DNA of 11,800 bases, from assembly GCA_944390185.1 (NCBI GenBank), contig CALXPA010000067.1, positions 1 to 11,800 of the forward strand, written 5' to 3'. The DNA is from an uncultured Alphaproteobacteria bacterium (GTDB lineage Bacteria > Pseudomonadota > Alphaproteobacteria > Rs-D84). A program made the translations under genes and the position numbers. A model generated the notes under the pieces. The model saw only the letters and a program-made list of their open reading frames with translations, was not told the origin of the DNA and ran no database searches. Of this stretch, positions 6,307 through 11,800 are shown in pieces. The stretch's first letter is position 1. Every line of letters starts with the position of its first letter.

Positions 6307-6858
6307 TTATTTCTTTTTACCTTCTTTACGACGGATTCTTTCACCCTTGTAAAAGATACCTTTGCCCTTGTACGGATCAGCCTTGCGAACCTTGTGAATT
6401 TTATCCGCGAACTGGCCGACCAGACATTTATCTATTCCGCTGACTGTAAATTCTGTTGAGGTGTCCCCAATTTGAACCGTCAGTCCTGCTGGGATTTCCA
6501 TAATCACATCGTGTGAATACCCTGCGACCAAGACCAATTTATTGCCACTGACAGACGCCTTGTACCCGACGCCTTTCATGTACATGGCCTTGCTGAAACC
6601 GTTTGAAACACCTTCGACTGCGCTGCGGACATTACGCGCCATCGTACCCCACATTGCGCGCGATGTTTTGTCTTCTGCGTCTTTTGGTGTAACGACGACC
6701 TGGTCTGCTTCGACGACGACATCGACCAATCCCGCATGTTTTGTATTCAACGGCAACTTGATTTCACCTTTTGGGCCCTTGACCACCAGCGTATCGTCTG
6801 CAATCGCCGCCGACACACCATCAACTAATTTAATTGGATACTTTCCTGCACGAGACAT
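6307..6858 (-). CDS. rplF: 50S ribosomal protein L6
   Basis: L6 lies near the factor-binding site of the 50S subunit and the sarcin-ricin loop. The 183 residues (E. coli 177) contain two similar alpha/beta domains. Marks are MSRAGKYPIKLVDGV at the start and GVGYKASVSGNKLVLVAGYSH near 96-116. The signature DPYKGKGIFYKGERIRRKEGKK is close to the C-terminus. GAGGA lies 7 bases before the ATG, only 18 bases after the rpsH stop. The stop is a tandem TAA TAA, then the repeated hairpin. Confidence 0.98.
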   Translation of the reverse strand: MSRAGKYPIKLVDGVSAAIADDTLVVKGPKGEIKLPLNTKHAGLVDVVVEADQVVVTPKDAEDKTSRAMWGTMARNVRSAVEGVSNGFSKAMYMKGVGYKASVSGNKLVLVAGYSHDVIMEIPAGLTVQIGDTSTEFTVSGIDKCLVGQFADKIHKVRKADPYKGKGIFYKGERIRRKEGKKK

Positions 6859-6876
6859 ATCTTAATCCTCACTATA

Positions 6877-7275
6877 TTATATAACCTTGCACAAGACTTC
6901 GCCACCGACGTTCATCAATCGCGCCTTGTGATCAGTCATAACCCCATTTGGTGTTGAAACAATCGCAATTCCCAGTCCATTTAAAACCTTTGGCATTTTT
7001 GCGCTGCCGGAATAGACACGGCGTCCTGGCTTGGAAACGACGGTAATTTCTTGGATTGCACCATTGCCACCGACATACTTCAGTTCGACGACCAAGTTTG
7101 CACGATGCTGGTCAATTTGTTCTTTGTGGAAATCAGTAATAAAACCTTCGTCCTTCAAGACAGCCAAGACCGCGGCACGCAGTTTGCTGTTTGGGACAGT
7201 TACAAATTCTTTACCGGCATTCTGCCCGTTACGAATTCGGGTCAGCATATCTCCGATTGGGTGTGATAATGACAT
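6877..7275 (-). CDS. rpsH: 30S ribosomal protein S8
   Basis: S8 binds the central domain (helix 21) of 16S rRNA and in E. coli represses the spc operon by binding its mRNA near rplE. The 132 residues match the family. The start is the hallmark MSLSHPIGDMLTRIRNGQ. The C-terminal half has SKPGRRVYSGSAKMPKVLNGLGIAIVSTPNGVMTDHKAR, a standard S8 signature. An AAGGAG ribosome binding site precedes the ATG. The 71-base spacer after rpsN contains two hairpins. Whether S8 controls this operon cannot be told from the sequence. Confidence 0.98.
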   Translation of the reverse strand: MSLSHPIGDMLTRIRNGQNAGKEFVTVPNSKLRAAVLAVLKDEGFITDFHKEQIDQHRANLVVELKYVGGNGAIQEITVVSKPGRRVYSGSAKMPKVLNGLGIAIVSTPNGVMTDHKARLMNVGGEVLCKVI

Positions 7276-7294
7276 CTATTTACTCCTTGTAATT

Positions 7295-7336
7295 GGCGGG
7301 CCCCGCCACAGCCCAGCTGCATTGTCCACAACTGGG
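7295..7336 (-). repeat. Two hairpins in the rpsN-rpsH spacer
   Basis: On the minus strand CCCAGTTG and CAGCTGGG pair (8 base pairs, one wobble, 9-base loop; 7312-7336), beginning 10 bases after the rpsN stop. Then GGCGG and CCGCC pair around GGC (7295-7307), just before the rpsH ribosome binding site. Neither is followed by a T-run. The GC-rich core stands out from the AT-rich flanks. Confidence 0.6.
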
Positions 7337-7346
7337 GATTAAAAAT

Positions 7347-7649
7347 TTACCAACTGGACTTGCGTACACCTGGCAGTTTTCCTTCGGACGCCATCGTACG
7401 AACCTGTTGACGACACAGACCGAACAGACGGAAATATCCGCGCGCACGCCCTGTTACCGAACAACGATTGTGCAAGCGTGTTGGATTTGCATTACGCGGC
7501 AATTTGGCCAACTTTTTCATTGCATCCATGCGTTCTTCGGGTGTTGCATTCACAGACATTTTCGCCTTGATTGCTTCACGCTTTTTAGCATACTGCGCGA
7601 CCATCTTTTCGCGTTTTTTCTGTTTATTTATCAATGCTAACTTTGCCAT
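7347..7649 (-). CDS. rpsN: 30S ribosomal protein S14, long zinc-free type
   Basis: S14 belongs to the 30S head near the A site. The 100 residues make this the long form, and it has only single cysteines (Cys63, Cys79) where the short form has CxxC pairs, so it should not bind zinc. The conserved end is RNANPTRLHNRCSVTGRARGYFRLFGLCR (about 52-80), then MASEGKLPGVRKSSW. AAAGG lies 9 bases before the ATG, and rplE ends 24 bases upstream. Long S14 in the spc operon is typical of proteobacteria. Confidence 0.98.
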   Translation of the reverse strand: MAKLALINKQKKREKMVAQYAKKREAIKAKMSVNATPEERMDAMKKLAKLPRNANPTRLHNRCSVTGRARGYFRLFGLCRQQVRTMASEGKLPGVRKSSW

Positions 7650-7673
7650 TTTTATTTACCTTTGCTATAAATA

Positions 7674-8219
7674 TTATTTCAACACCAGCGGCAAACCGAT
7701 TTTTGTCAGCAATGCGCGCGCTTCGTCATCTGTTTTTGCCGTTGTCGCGATAACGATATCCATACCGCGAATTGCATCGATTTTATCAACGGAAATTTCT
7801 GGGAAAATCAAGTGTTCTTTGACCCCGAACGCATAATTACCACGTCCATCGAACTTTGATTTAGACAGGCCACGAAAGTCTTTGACACGTGGCAACGCAA
7901 CTGTAATCAGCTTGTCCAAGAAATCATACATTCTTTTACCACGCAGCGTAACTTTTGTACCAATAGGCTGACCTTCACGCAAACGATATGTCGCGATTGA
8001 CTTTTTCGCATGTGTAATCACTGGCTTTTGCGCCGCAATCGCCATCAAGTCCGTCACCGCCGCATCCAATTTCTTTTTATCTGCGACCGCCTCGCCGACA
8101 CCCATATTCAGCACAATCTTCGACAGCTTTGGCACCGCCATAGGATTTGTATACCCGAATTCCTTTACCAATTCTGGCACGACCTGTTTTTCATAAATTT
8201 CACGCAATCTGCTCTGCAT
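7674..8219 (-). CDS. rplE: 50S ribosomal protein L5
   Basis: L5 binds 5S rRNA loop C and helix III, and in the central protuberance it contacts P-site tRNA and S13. The 181 residues fit the family (179). Marks are NPMAVPKLSKIVLNMGVGEA near 25-44, KSIATYRLREGQPIGTKVTLRG near 78-99, FDGRGNYAFGVKEHLIFPEI near 124-143, and the end DDEARALLTKIGLP. AAAGGA lies before the ATG. The preceding 52-base spacer carries copy B of the repeated hairpin. Confidence 0.98.
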   Translation of the reverse strand: MQSRLREIYEKQVVPELVKEFGYTNPMAVPKLSKIVLNMGVGEAVADKKKLDAAVTDLMAIAAQKPVITHAKKSIATYRLREGQPIGTKVTLRGKRMYDFLDKLITVALPRVKDFRGLSKSKFDGRGNYAFGVKEHLIFPEISVDKIDAIRGMDIVIATTAKTDDEARALLTKIGLPLVLK

Positions 8220-8241
8220 TTTGTATTCCTTTAACTTCTAT

Positions 8242-8261
8242 ATCCCCGTAACAGCGGGAAT
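8242..8261 (-). repeat. Repeated spacer hairpin, copy B, before rplE (L5)
   Basis: On the minus strand it reads ATTCCCGCTGTTACGGGGAT. It differs from copy A at one base, and that base still pairs in RNA as a wobble. It begins 10 bases after the rplX stop and ends 22 bases before the rplE start, nearly the same layout as copy A, while the immediate flanks differ. Confidence 0.85.
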
Positions 8262-8271
8262 GGTTAAATCA

Positions 8272-8574
8272 TTATATTTCCGCACCAGACTTTTTTGCGA
8301 TGCGAACTTTCTTATCGCCTTGGATTTTATATCCCACACGCGTCGCCTTTTTGGTTTTTGGGTCCACCAATGCAACATTAGATACATGCAACGGTGCCTC
8401 GCGGTCAATGATATGGCCCGGCTGTTCCTGTGTTGGTTTGACATGCCATTTATGCCGATTAACCCCTTCGACAACTACGCGCGATTCGGACGGGCGCGCT
8501 TCCAGTACTTTACCCTTGGCCCCCTTGTACTTGCCCGAAATAACAATAACTTCATCGCCTTTTTTGATTTTCAT
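8272..8574 (-). CDS. rplX: 50S ribosomal protein L24
   Basis: L24 starts 50S assembly by binding the 5' domain of 23S rRNA and later sits near the exit tunnel. The 100 residues contain the KOW motif near 4-30 (KKGDEVIVISGKYKGAKGKV) and the conserved HVKPTQEQPGHIIDREAPLHVSNV around 44-67. AAAGGA lies 7 bases before the ATG, and rplN ends 33 bases upstream. The stop is TAA directly followed by TGA. Confidence 0.98.
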   Translation of the reverse strand: MKIKKGDEVIVISGKYKGAKGKVLEARPSESRVVVEGVNRHKWHVKPTQEQPGHIIDREAPLHVSNVALVDPKTKKATRVGYKIQGDKKVRIAKKSGAEI

Positions 8575-8607
8575 TTCACAATCCTTTGTCTATTGCAATG
8601 CCCGTTC

Positions 8608-8982
8608 TTATATAACTTCGGGTGCCAAAGAAACAATTTTCTGAACGTCATACTTGCGACGAACTTCGCGCGCGATTGGCCCAAAGATACGCGTACCGAT
8701 TGGTTCAAAATTGTTTTTATTGATTAAAACAACCGCATTGTCATCAAAGCGAATGATGGAACCATCTGGCCGTTTCACTGGGAATTTAGTACGAACGATG
8801 ATTGCGCGCTGTACAGTACCCTTTTGAACTTTGCCACGTGGAATCGCCTCTTTGATGGCAACGACGATTTTGTCGCCCACTGTCGCATAGCGACGATGTG
8901 ACCCGCCCAGCACCTTGATACACATTGCTTTACGTGCACCTGAATTGTCTGCGACGGTCATAACTGTTTCATTTTGTATCAT
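8608..8982 (-). CDS. rplN: 50S ribosomal protein L14
   Basis: L14 lies at the subunit interface and forms bridges to 16S rRNA. The 124 residues match the family (122-123). Marks are MIQNETVMTVADNSGARKAMCIKVLGGSHRR at the start, the basic KFPVKRPDGSIIRFDDNAVVLINK segment in the middle, and GPIAREVRRK near the end. An AAAAGGTGA ribosome binding site lies 6 bases before the ATG. It follows rpsQ after a 132-base G-rich spacer, which is where many bacteria divide the S10 and spc operons. Confidence 0.98.
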   Translation of the reverse strand: MIQNETVMTVADNSGARKAMCIKVLGGSHRRYATVGDKIVVAIKEAIPRGKVQKGTVQRAIIVRTKFPVKRPDGSIIRFDDNAVVLINKNNFEPIGTRIFGPIAREVRRKYDVQKIVSLAPEVI

Positions 8983-9114
8983 AACAATTCACCTTTTAAT
9001 CCTGCGTACGGGGCAATCCCCCGCCGCTTTGTTTACCCCCAGGTTCCGACTGTCCCCGCCCCGTGATACCCGCGATGGTCTGGGACCTCAAAGACCCTGT
9101 GTGACTTGCACGTC
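8983..9114 (-). promoter_or_regulatory. G-rich structured spacer before rplN, possible spc promoter or leader
   Basis: No gene fits here. On the minus strand it contains at least five runs of three or more G (GGG, GGGG, GGGG, GGGGG, GGGGG) between about 9010 and 9074, and a hairpin CGGGG / CCCCG with a GATTG loop (about 9008-9022). A weak promoter match is TTGAGG (9086-9091), 17 bases, TATCAC (9063-9068). Its place at the S10/spc boundary suggests a separate start or a control element; the promoter is uncertain. Confidence 0.45.
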
Positions 9115-9384
9115 TCAGTCTGCGACTTCGACATTTTCGTCCTTGGACACCCCGACGCGTCCCTTTACGATCCACGCCTTGGTCTTAGAAATCGGACGAT
9201 GTTCTTCAATTGCGACGATATCACCAACCTTGTATTCGTTGTTTTCATCGTGCGCCTTGTATTTTTTATTCTGCTTTACGAATTTTCCATACAGCGGATG
9301 ACGGAAACGGCGTTCCACTTCGACAACGACAGTCTTGTCATTTGCTGTACTTTTAACTGTTCCTTGCAGTATACGTCTTGGCAT
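9115..9384 (-). CDS. rpsQ: 30S ribosomal protein S17
   Basis: S17 is a primary binder of the 5' domain of 16S rRNA with an OB-type fold. The 89 residues are close to the usual 80-87. Marks are MPRRILQGTVKSTANDKTVVVEVERRFRHPLYGKF and then GDIVAIEEHRPISKTKAW (about 55-72), the family signature. The short tail is acidic. AAGGA precedes the ATG. It stands after a 131-base spacer from rpmC that carries a good promoter-like sequence, an unusual distance, since rpmC and rpsQ normally nearly touch. Confidence 0.98.
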   Translation of the reverse strand: MPRRILQGTVKSTANDKTVVVEVERRFRHPLYGKFVKQNKKYKAHDENNEYKVGDIVAIEEHRPISKTKAWIVKGRVGVSKDENVEVAD

Positions 9385-9471
9385 AACTAATATTCCTTAC
9401 ATTGTTTACGCAGGATCAACCGGGGCAAATTCATGCTGATTGACCTGCTTGTTTTCATCCAATCTCGGCAT

Positions 9472-9499
9472 ATGATAACTAAAAAATTAGAAATCTCAA
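9472..9499 (-). promoter_or_regulatory. Promoter-like sequence before rpsQ
   Basis: On the minus strand, -35 TTGAGA (9494-9499) and -10 TATCAT (9472-9477) are 16 bases apart, with 10 of 12 consensus positions matched. It lies in the unusually long rpmC-rpsQ spacer and predicts a leader of about 80 bases for rpsQ. Confidence 0.5.
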
Positions 9500-9515
9500 C
9501 CAAAATCAGCAATTT

Positions 9516-9710
9516 TTATTTTTTCAGTGCACGAATTTGTGTTTTAACGCGTGCAATCTCGCGACGGGTTTGACGCATGACGTGTGTTTTCTGCATCTGG
9601 CCCGCGGCATGCTGAACCCGCTGATTAAACTGATCTTTCTTCAGATTTTCCAGCTTGCTCTGCAATGCATCTTTTGTCAAAGATTCTTTTTCAACTTTTT
9701 TTTCTGCCAT
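9516..9710 (-). CDS. rpmC: 50S ribosomal protein L29
   Basis: L29 is a small helical protein at the polypeptide exit of the 50S, next to L23, where trigger factor and SRP dock. The 64 residues match the family. It reads as two antiparallel helices: LTKDALQSKLENLKKDQFNQRVQHAAGQMQ, then RQTRREIARVKTQIRALKK, a typical L29 end. An AGAGGG site precedes the ATG, and rplP ends 36 bases upstream. Confidence 0.97.
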   Translation of the reverse strand: MAEKKVEKESLTKDALQSKLENLKKDQFNQRVQHAAGQMQKTHVMRQTRREIARVKTQIRALKK

Positions 9711-9746
9711 GATATTACCCTCTTGCCGTAATTCAGGATTATTGCC

Positions 9747-10160
9747 TTAGTTAACTTTACGTTCCACGACTTTCGTTTTTACTGGCAACTTTGCTGCCGC
9801 CAGCGCGAACGCCTCGTACGCAACTTCTGGTTTCACACCGTCCAGTTCGAACAAGATGCGTCCTGGTTTTACACGGCAAATCCAGTATTCAACGGCACCT
9901 TTACCCTTACCCATACGGACTTCGGCTGGTTTTTTAGTAACGGGCACATCAGGAAACACACGAATCCACAATTTACCCATACGACGCATATGCCGTGTGA
10001 TTGCGCGGCGCGCCGCCTCAATCTGGCGGGCGGTAACGCGTTCTGGACTCATTGCCTTCAGACCAAACGATCCGAATGCCAATTCACTGCCGCCCTTGGC
10101 GACGCCATGAATGCGCCCTTTGTGCTGTTTGCGAAATTTTGTTTTATTTGGCATCAACAT
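9747..10160 (-). CDS. rplP: 50S ribosomal protein L16
   Basis: L16 organises the A-site region of the 50S. The 137 residues start MLMPNKTKFRKQHKGRIHG, the family pattern, and carry FGSFGLKAMSPERVTARQIEAARRAITRHMRR near 29-60 and FPDVPVTKKPAEVRMGKGKGAVEYWICRVKPG. The first ATG (10160) is 8 bases after AAGG; the ATG two codons later is less well placed. The conserved arginine before MGKGKG, which is hydroxylated in E. coli L16, is present. Confidence 0.98.
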   Translation of the reverse strand: MLMPNKTKFRKQHKGRIHGVAKGGSELAFGSFGLKAMSPERVTARQIEAARRAITRHMRRMGKLWIRVFPDVPVTKKPAEVRMGKGKGAVEYWICRVKPGRILFELDGVKPEVAYEAFALAAAKLPVKTKVVERKVN

Positions 10161-10186
10161 AATAACAACCTTTTAATTTCTGTGTT

Positions 10187-10230
10187 TAATTTTTGATTTC
10201 CCGGCACCATATAGATGACGTCAAAAATTA
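10187..10230 (-). repeat. Inverted repeat overlapping the rpsC stop codon
   Basis: TAATTTTTGA (10221-10230 read on the minus strand) and its exact complement TCAAAAATTA (10187-10196) form a 10-base-pair AT-rich stem with a 24-base loop. The first arm starts with the rpsC TAA stop. No T-run follows in the mRNA, so termination is unlikely. The loop contains a short TGACGTCA palindrome at its edge. Confidence 0.5.
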
Positions 10231-10929
10231 TTTACCTTTTCTTTCGCTGCTGCCGGCGTATTCTGTTGGACGTGCCATTTCTGACGCCAGCTTTTCTTTA
10301 TTAACGACATCACCAGTATAAATCCAAACCTTTACACCAATGACACCGTATGTTGTTTTTGCCTGGATTGACGCATAGTCAATATCGGCACGCAAAGTAT
10401 GCAATGGAATGCGCCCTTCGCGGATTTGTTCACTGCGGGCGATTTCCGCGCCATTCAGACGGCCCGAACACATTACCTTGATACCCTGGGCGCCTGCCTT
10501 GACAGCATTCTGAACAGCCTTTTTCATTGCACGTTTAAAGGAAACACGACCTTCGATTTGTTGTGCAATGTTTTGCGCAACCAGTTGCGCATTCAGATCA
10601 GGACGACGAACTTCATAAATATTCACGACGACCTGGTCATTTTTAACCAGTTTTTTGATATCGTTACGCAGCGCTTCGATATCTGCGCCGTTTTTACCGA
10701 TAATCATACCGGGACGCGACGTATGGATTGTCACAACAACTTTCTTGGCAAAGCGTTCGATAACGACCTTGGCCAAACCGGCTTTTTTCAGTTTCTTTTC
10801 AATAAACTTGCGAATTTTTATATCTTCGGCCAACAAATTCGCATAGTCTTTTTTTCCTGCGATCCAACGCGAATCGGTAATTTTGTTAATAAATTCGCGC
10901 AACGATACTGGTGATACTTTCTGTCCCAT
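10228..10929 (-). CDS. rpsC: 30S ribosomal protein S3
   Basis: S3 lies at the mRNA entry tunnel of the 30S head with S4 and S5. The start is set at the ATG of MGQKVSP (10929), which follows AAGGA after about 9 bases. An in-frame ATG at 10959 would add ten residues that are not part of S3. This gives 233 residues, the same as E. coli. The KH type 2 domain has its GxxG loop as GKNG at 78-81. The C-terminal domain has GAQGIKVMCSGRLNGAEIARSE and then HTLRADIDYASIQAKTTYGVIGVKVWIYTGD, the family signature. The N-terminal strip differs slightly from the common MGQKVNPIG. Confidence 0.98.
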   Translation of the reverse strand: MGQKVSPVSLREFINKITDSRWIAGKKDYANLLAEDIKIRKFIEKKLKKAGLAKVVIERFAKKVVVTIHTSRPGMIIGKNGADIEALRNDIKKLVKNDQVVVNIYEVRRPDLNAQLVAQNIAQQIEGRVSFKRAMKKAVQNAVKAGAQGIKVMCSGRLNGAEIARSEQIREGRIPLHTLRADIDYASIQAKTTYGVIGVKVWIYTGDVVNKEKLASEMARPTEYAGSSERKGK

Positions 10930-10954
10930 TTTGCATTTTCCTTCGTGTTTTCTG

Positions 10955-11013
10955 GGCAAGTGTTCTTGAAGACCGACTGTCTTTATTCAGGAACTTAATC
11001 CATACCACTTGCC
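10955..11013 (-). promoter_or_regulatory. Multi-part stem-loop in the rplV-rpsC spacer
   Basis: On the minus strand GGCAAGTG and CACTTGCC form a perfect 8-base-pair outer stem. Inside, GTTCCTGAA pairs with TTCAAGAAC (one mismatch), and AAGAC pairs with GTCTT around an AGTCG loop. The arms overlap by a base or two, so not all pairs form at once. The 91-base spacer is long for this operon and has no open frame or clear promoter. Confidence 0.6.
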
Positions 11014-11020
11014 ATACATA

Positions 11021-11437
11021 CTATTTTGCTTTTTCCTTGGTTGTGGTTTTCTTTGCCACTTTTTTTGTTGGTGCCACACCCGATTCCAAAACGATTGTCA
11101 AATTAGAAAACGGTTTCAGAATTGGACGTGCGCTGCCACGTGGTCCCGGCATAATGCGCTTCATCGTCAAGGCCTTGCCACACCAAATTTCTTTGACGAA
11201 CAAACTGTCCGCTGGCAAGTTTTTGTTATGTTCCGCATTTGCCACCGCAGACATCAGTGTTTTCAACACTTCACCCGCGACACGCTTTTTTGAAAATTTC
11301 AAGACATCAATCGCCTGTGCAACCGGCAATCCACGCACCAAATCGCACACCAGATTTAACTTTTGGTGACTGATGCGGATCATTTTGTTAAACGCACGCA
11401 CTTGATTATCTTTGATTCCATATCTTGTTGTTGCCAT
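11021..11437 (-). CDS. rplV: 50S ribosomal protein L22
   Basis: L22 lines the exit tunnel of the 50S with a long beta hairpin, where some macrolide resistance changes occur. The core of about 115 residues is standard: RISHQKLNLVCDLVRGLPVAQAIDVLKF near 22-49, then AVANAEHNKNL, and the hairpin KRIMPGPRGSARPILKPFSNLTIVL near 93-117. The C-terminal 20 residues (GVAPTKKVAKKTTTKEKAK) are a Lys/Thr-rich extension not needed for the fold. AAGG lies 9 bases before the ATG, and rpsS ends 30 bases upstream. Confidence 0.98.
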   Translation of the reverse strand: MATTRYGIKDNQVRAFNKMIRISHQKLNLVCDLVRGLPVAQAIDVLKFSKKRVAGEVLKTLMSAVANAEHNKNLPADSLFVKEIWCGKALTMKRIMPGPRGSARPILKPFSNLTIVLESGVAPTKKVAKKTTTKEKAK

Positions 11438-11467
11438 AACTGTTTACCTTATCTTTATAGAATAAAA

Positions 11468-11743
11468 TTACTTTGCAGCCTTTTTATTTGCCGCGTGTCC
11501 CTTAAAGGTACGCGTTGGCGCAAATTCCCCCAGTTTATGCCCAATCATATCTTCGACAATAGACACCGGGATAAATTTATTACCATTATGCACTTCGAAC
11601 GTCAGCCCAACCATCGGCGGGATAATTGTGCTGCCGCGCGACCATGTTTTAATTGGCTTGTGGTCATTTTTTTCATTCGCCACCGCAACCTTTTTCAAGA
11701 TAGACGGGTGAACATAAGGACCTTTCCATACTGAACGAGACAT
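11468..11743 (-). CDS. rpsS: 30S ribosomal protein S19
   Basis: S19 pairs with S13 in the 30S head near the A-site finger. The 91 residues match the family (92). Marks are MSRSVWKGPYVHPSILKKV at the start, TWSRGSTIIPPMVGLTFEVHNG near 33-54, and the end GHKLGEFAPTRTFKGHA. GGAG lies 7 bases before the ATG, and rplB ends 17 bases upstream. Confidence 0.98.
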   Translation of the reverse strand: MSRSVWKGPYVHPSILKKVAVANEKNDHKPIKTWSRGSTIIPPMVGLTFEVHNGNKFIPVSIVEDMIGHKLGEFAPTRTFKGHAANKKAAK

Positions 11744-11760
11744 CTAATCACTCCGTTTTT

Positions 11761-11800
11761 TTATTTTTTCTTTACCAAATGTCTGCTGCGGATAATCATC
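11761..11800 (-). CDS. rplB: 50S ribosomal protein L2, C-terminal end only
   Basis: The last 12 residues of a reading frame run off the right edge and end MIIRSRHLVKKK. This is the normal end of L2 (compare ...KFIMRSRHQKKK in alphaproteobacteria). rplB precedes rpsS in S10 operons. L2 is a core 23S-binding protein needed for peptidyl transfer. Only the tail is in the window, so length cannot be judged. Confidence 0.85.
   Translation of the reverse strand, partial: MIIRSRHLVKKK

Noticed and set aside
9410..9423. The minus strand reads CCGGTTGATCCTGC, identical to the start of archaeal and eukaryotic small-subunit rRNA.
   Set aside because: Only 14 bases match, nothing rRNA-like follows, and it lies in the rpmC-rpsQ spacer. 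Treated as chance.

Overview
The window is a long block of ribosomal-protein genes read right to left on the minus strand. It runs rplB(end)-rpsS-rplV-rpsC-rplP-rpmC-rpsQ-rplN-rplX-rplE-rpsN-rpsH-rplF-rplR-rpsE-rpmD-rplO-secY-rpsM-rpsK-(unknown 149 aa gene)-rpoA, with one unknown gene on the plus strand just before rpoA. This is the merged S10, spc and alpha operon cluster of a bacterium. S14 of the long, zinc-free type, a full RpoA with C-terminal domain, and no rpsD between rpsK and rpoA fit an alphaproteobacterium. The moderate GC content and many small spacers suggest an uncultured, perhaps host-associated lineage. The lineage is an inference from gene order and protein character, not from a search.

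Region by region: 9516-11800 holds the S10-type genes (end of L2, S19, L22, S3, L16, L29). S17 follows after a 131-base spacer with a promoter-like sequence. A 132-base G-rich spacer (8983-9114) sits where many bacteria divide the S10 and spc operons. From 8982 to 3177 lie the spc genes L14 to SecY, including a 59-codon rpmD. The adk gene usually found after secY in alphaproteobacteria is absent, as are rpmJ and infA. Instead a 159-base spacer carries a good sigma-70-type promoter for rpsM-rpsK, and a hairpin terminator follows rpsK.

The unusual part is 1047-2189. The normal rpsK-rpoA junction is opened by two genes I cannot assign: a minus-strand 149 aa protein and a plus-strand 130 aa exported protein with two CxxC motifs. 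They converge on a shared bidirectional terminator. rpoA has its own promoter, which is almost the same sequence as the rpsM promoter, and it is divergent from the promoter of the exported protein. That second promoter is overlapped by a 20-base near-palindrome.

The other notable signal is in the spacers. Several contain RNA hairpins that begin 9-11 bases after a stop codon and lack terminator U-tracts. One 20-base hairpin occurs twice, upstream of rplE (L5) and rplR (L18), which encode the two 5S rRNA-binding proteins of this cluster. The rplV-rpsC spacer folds into a longer multi-part stem. The gene products supply the small and large ribosomal subunits, the protein export channel and the RNA polymerase alpha subunit. 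The spacers are the likely place of any lineage-specific control.
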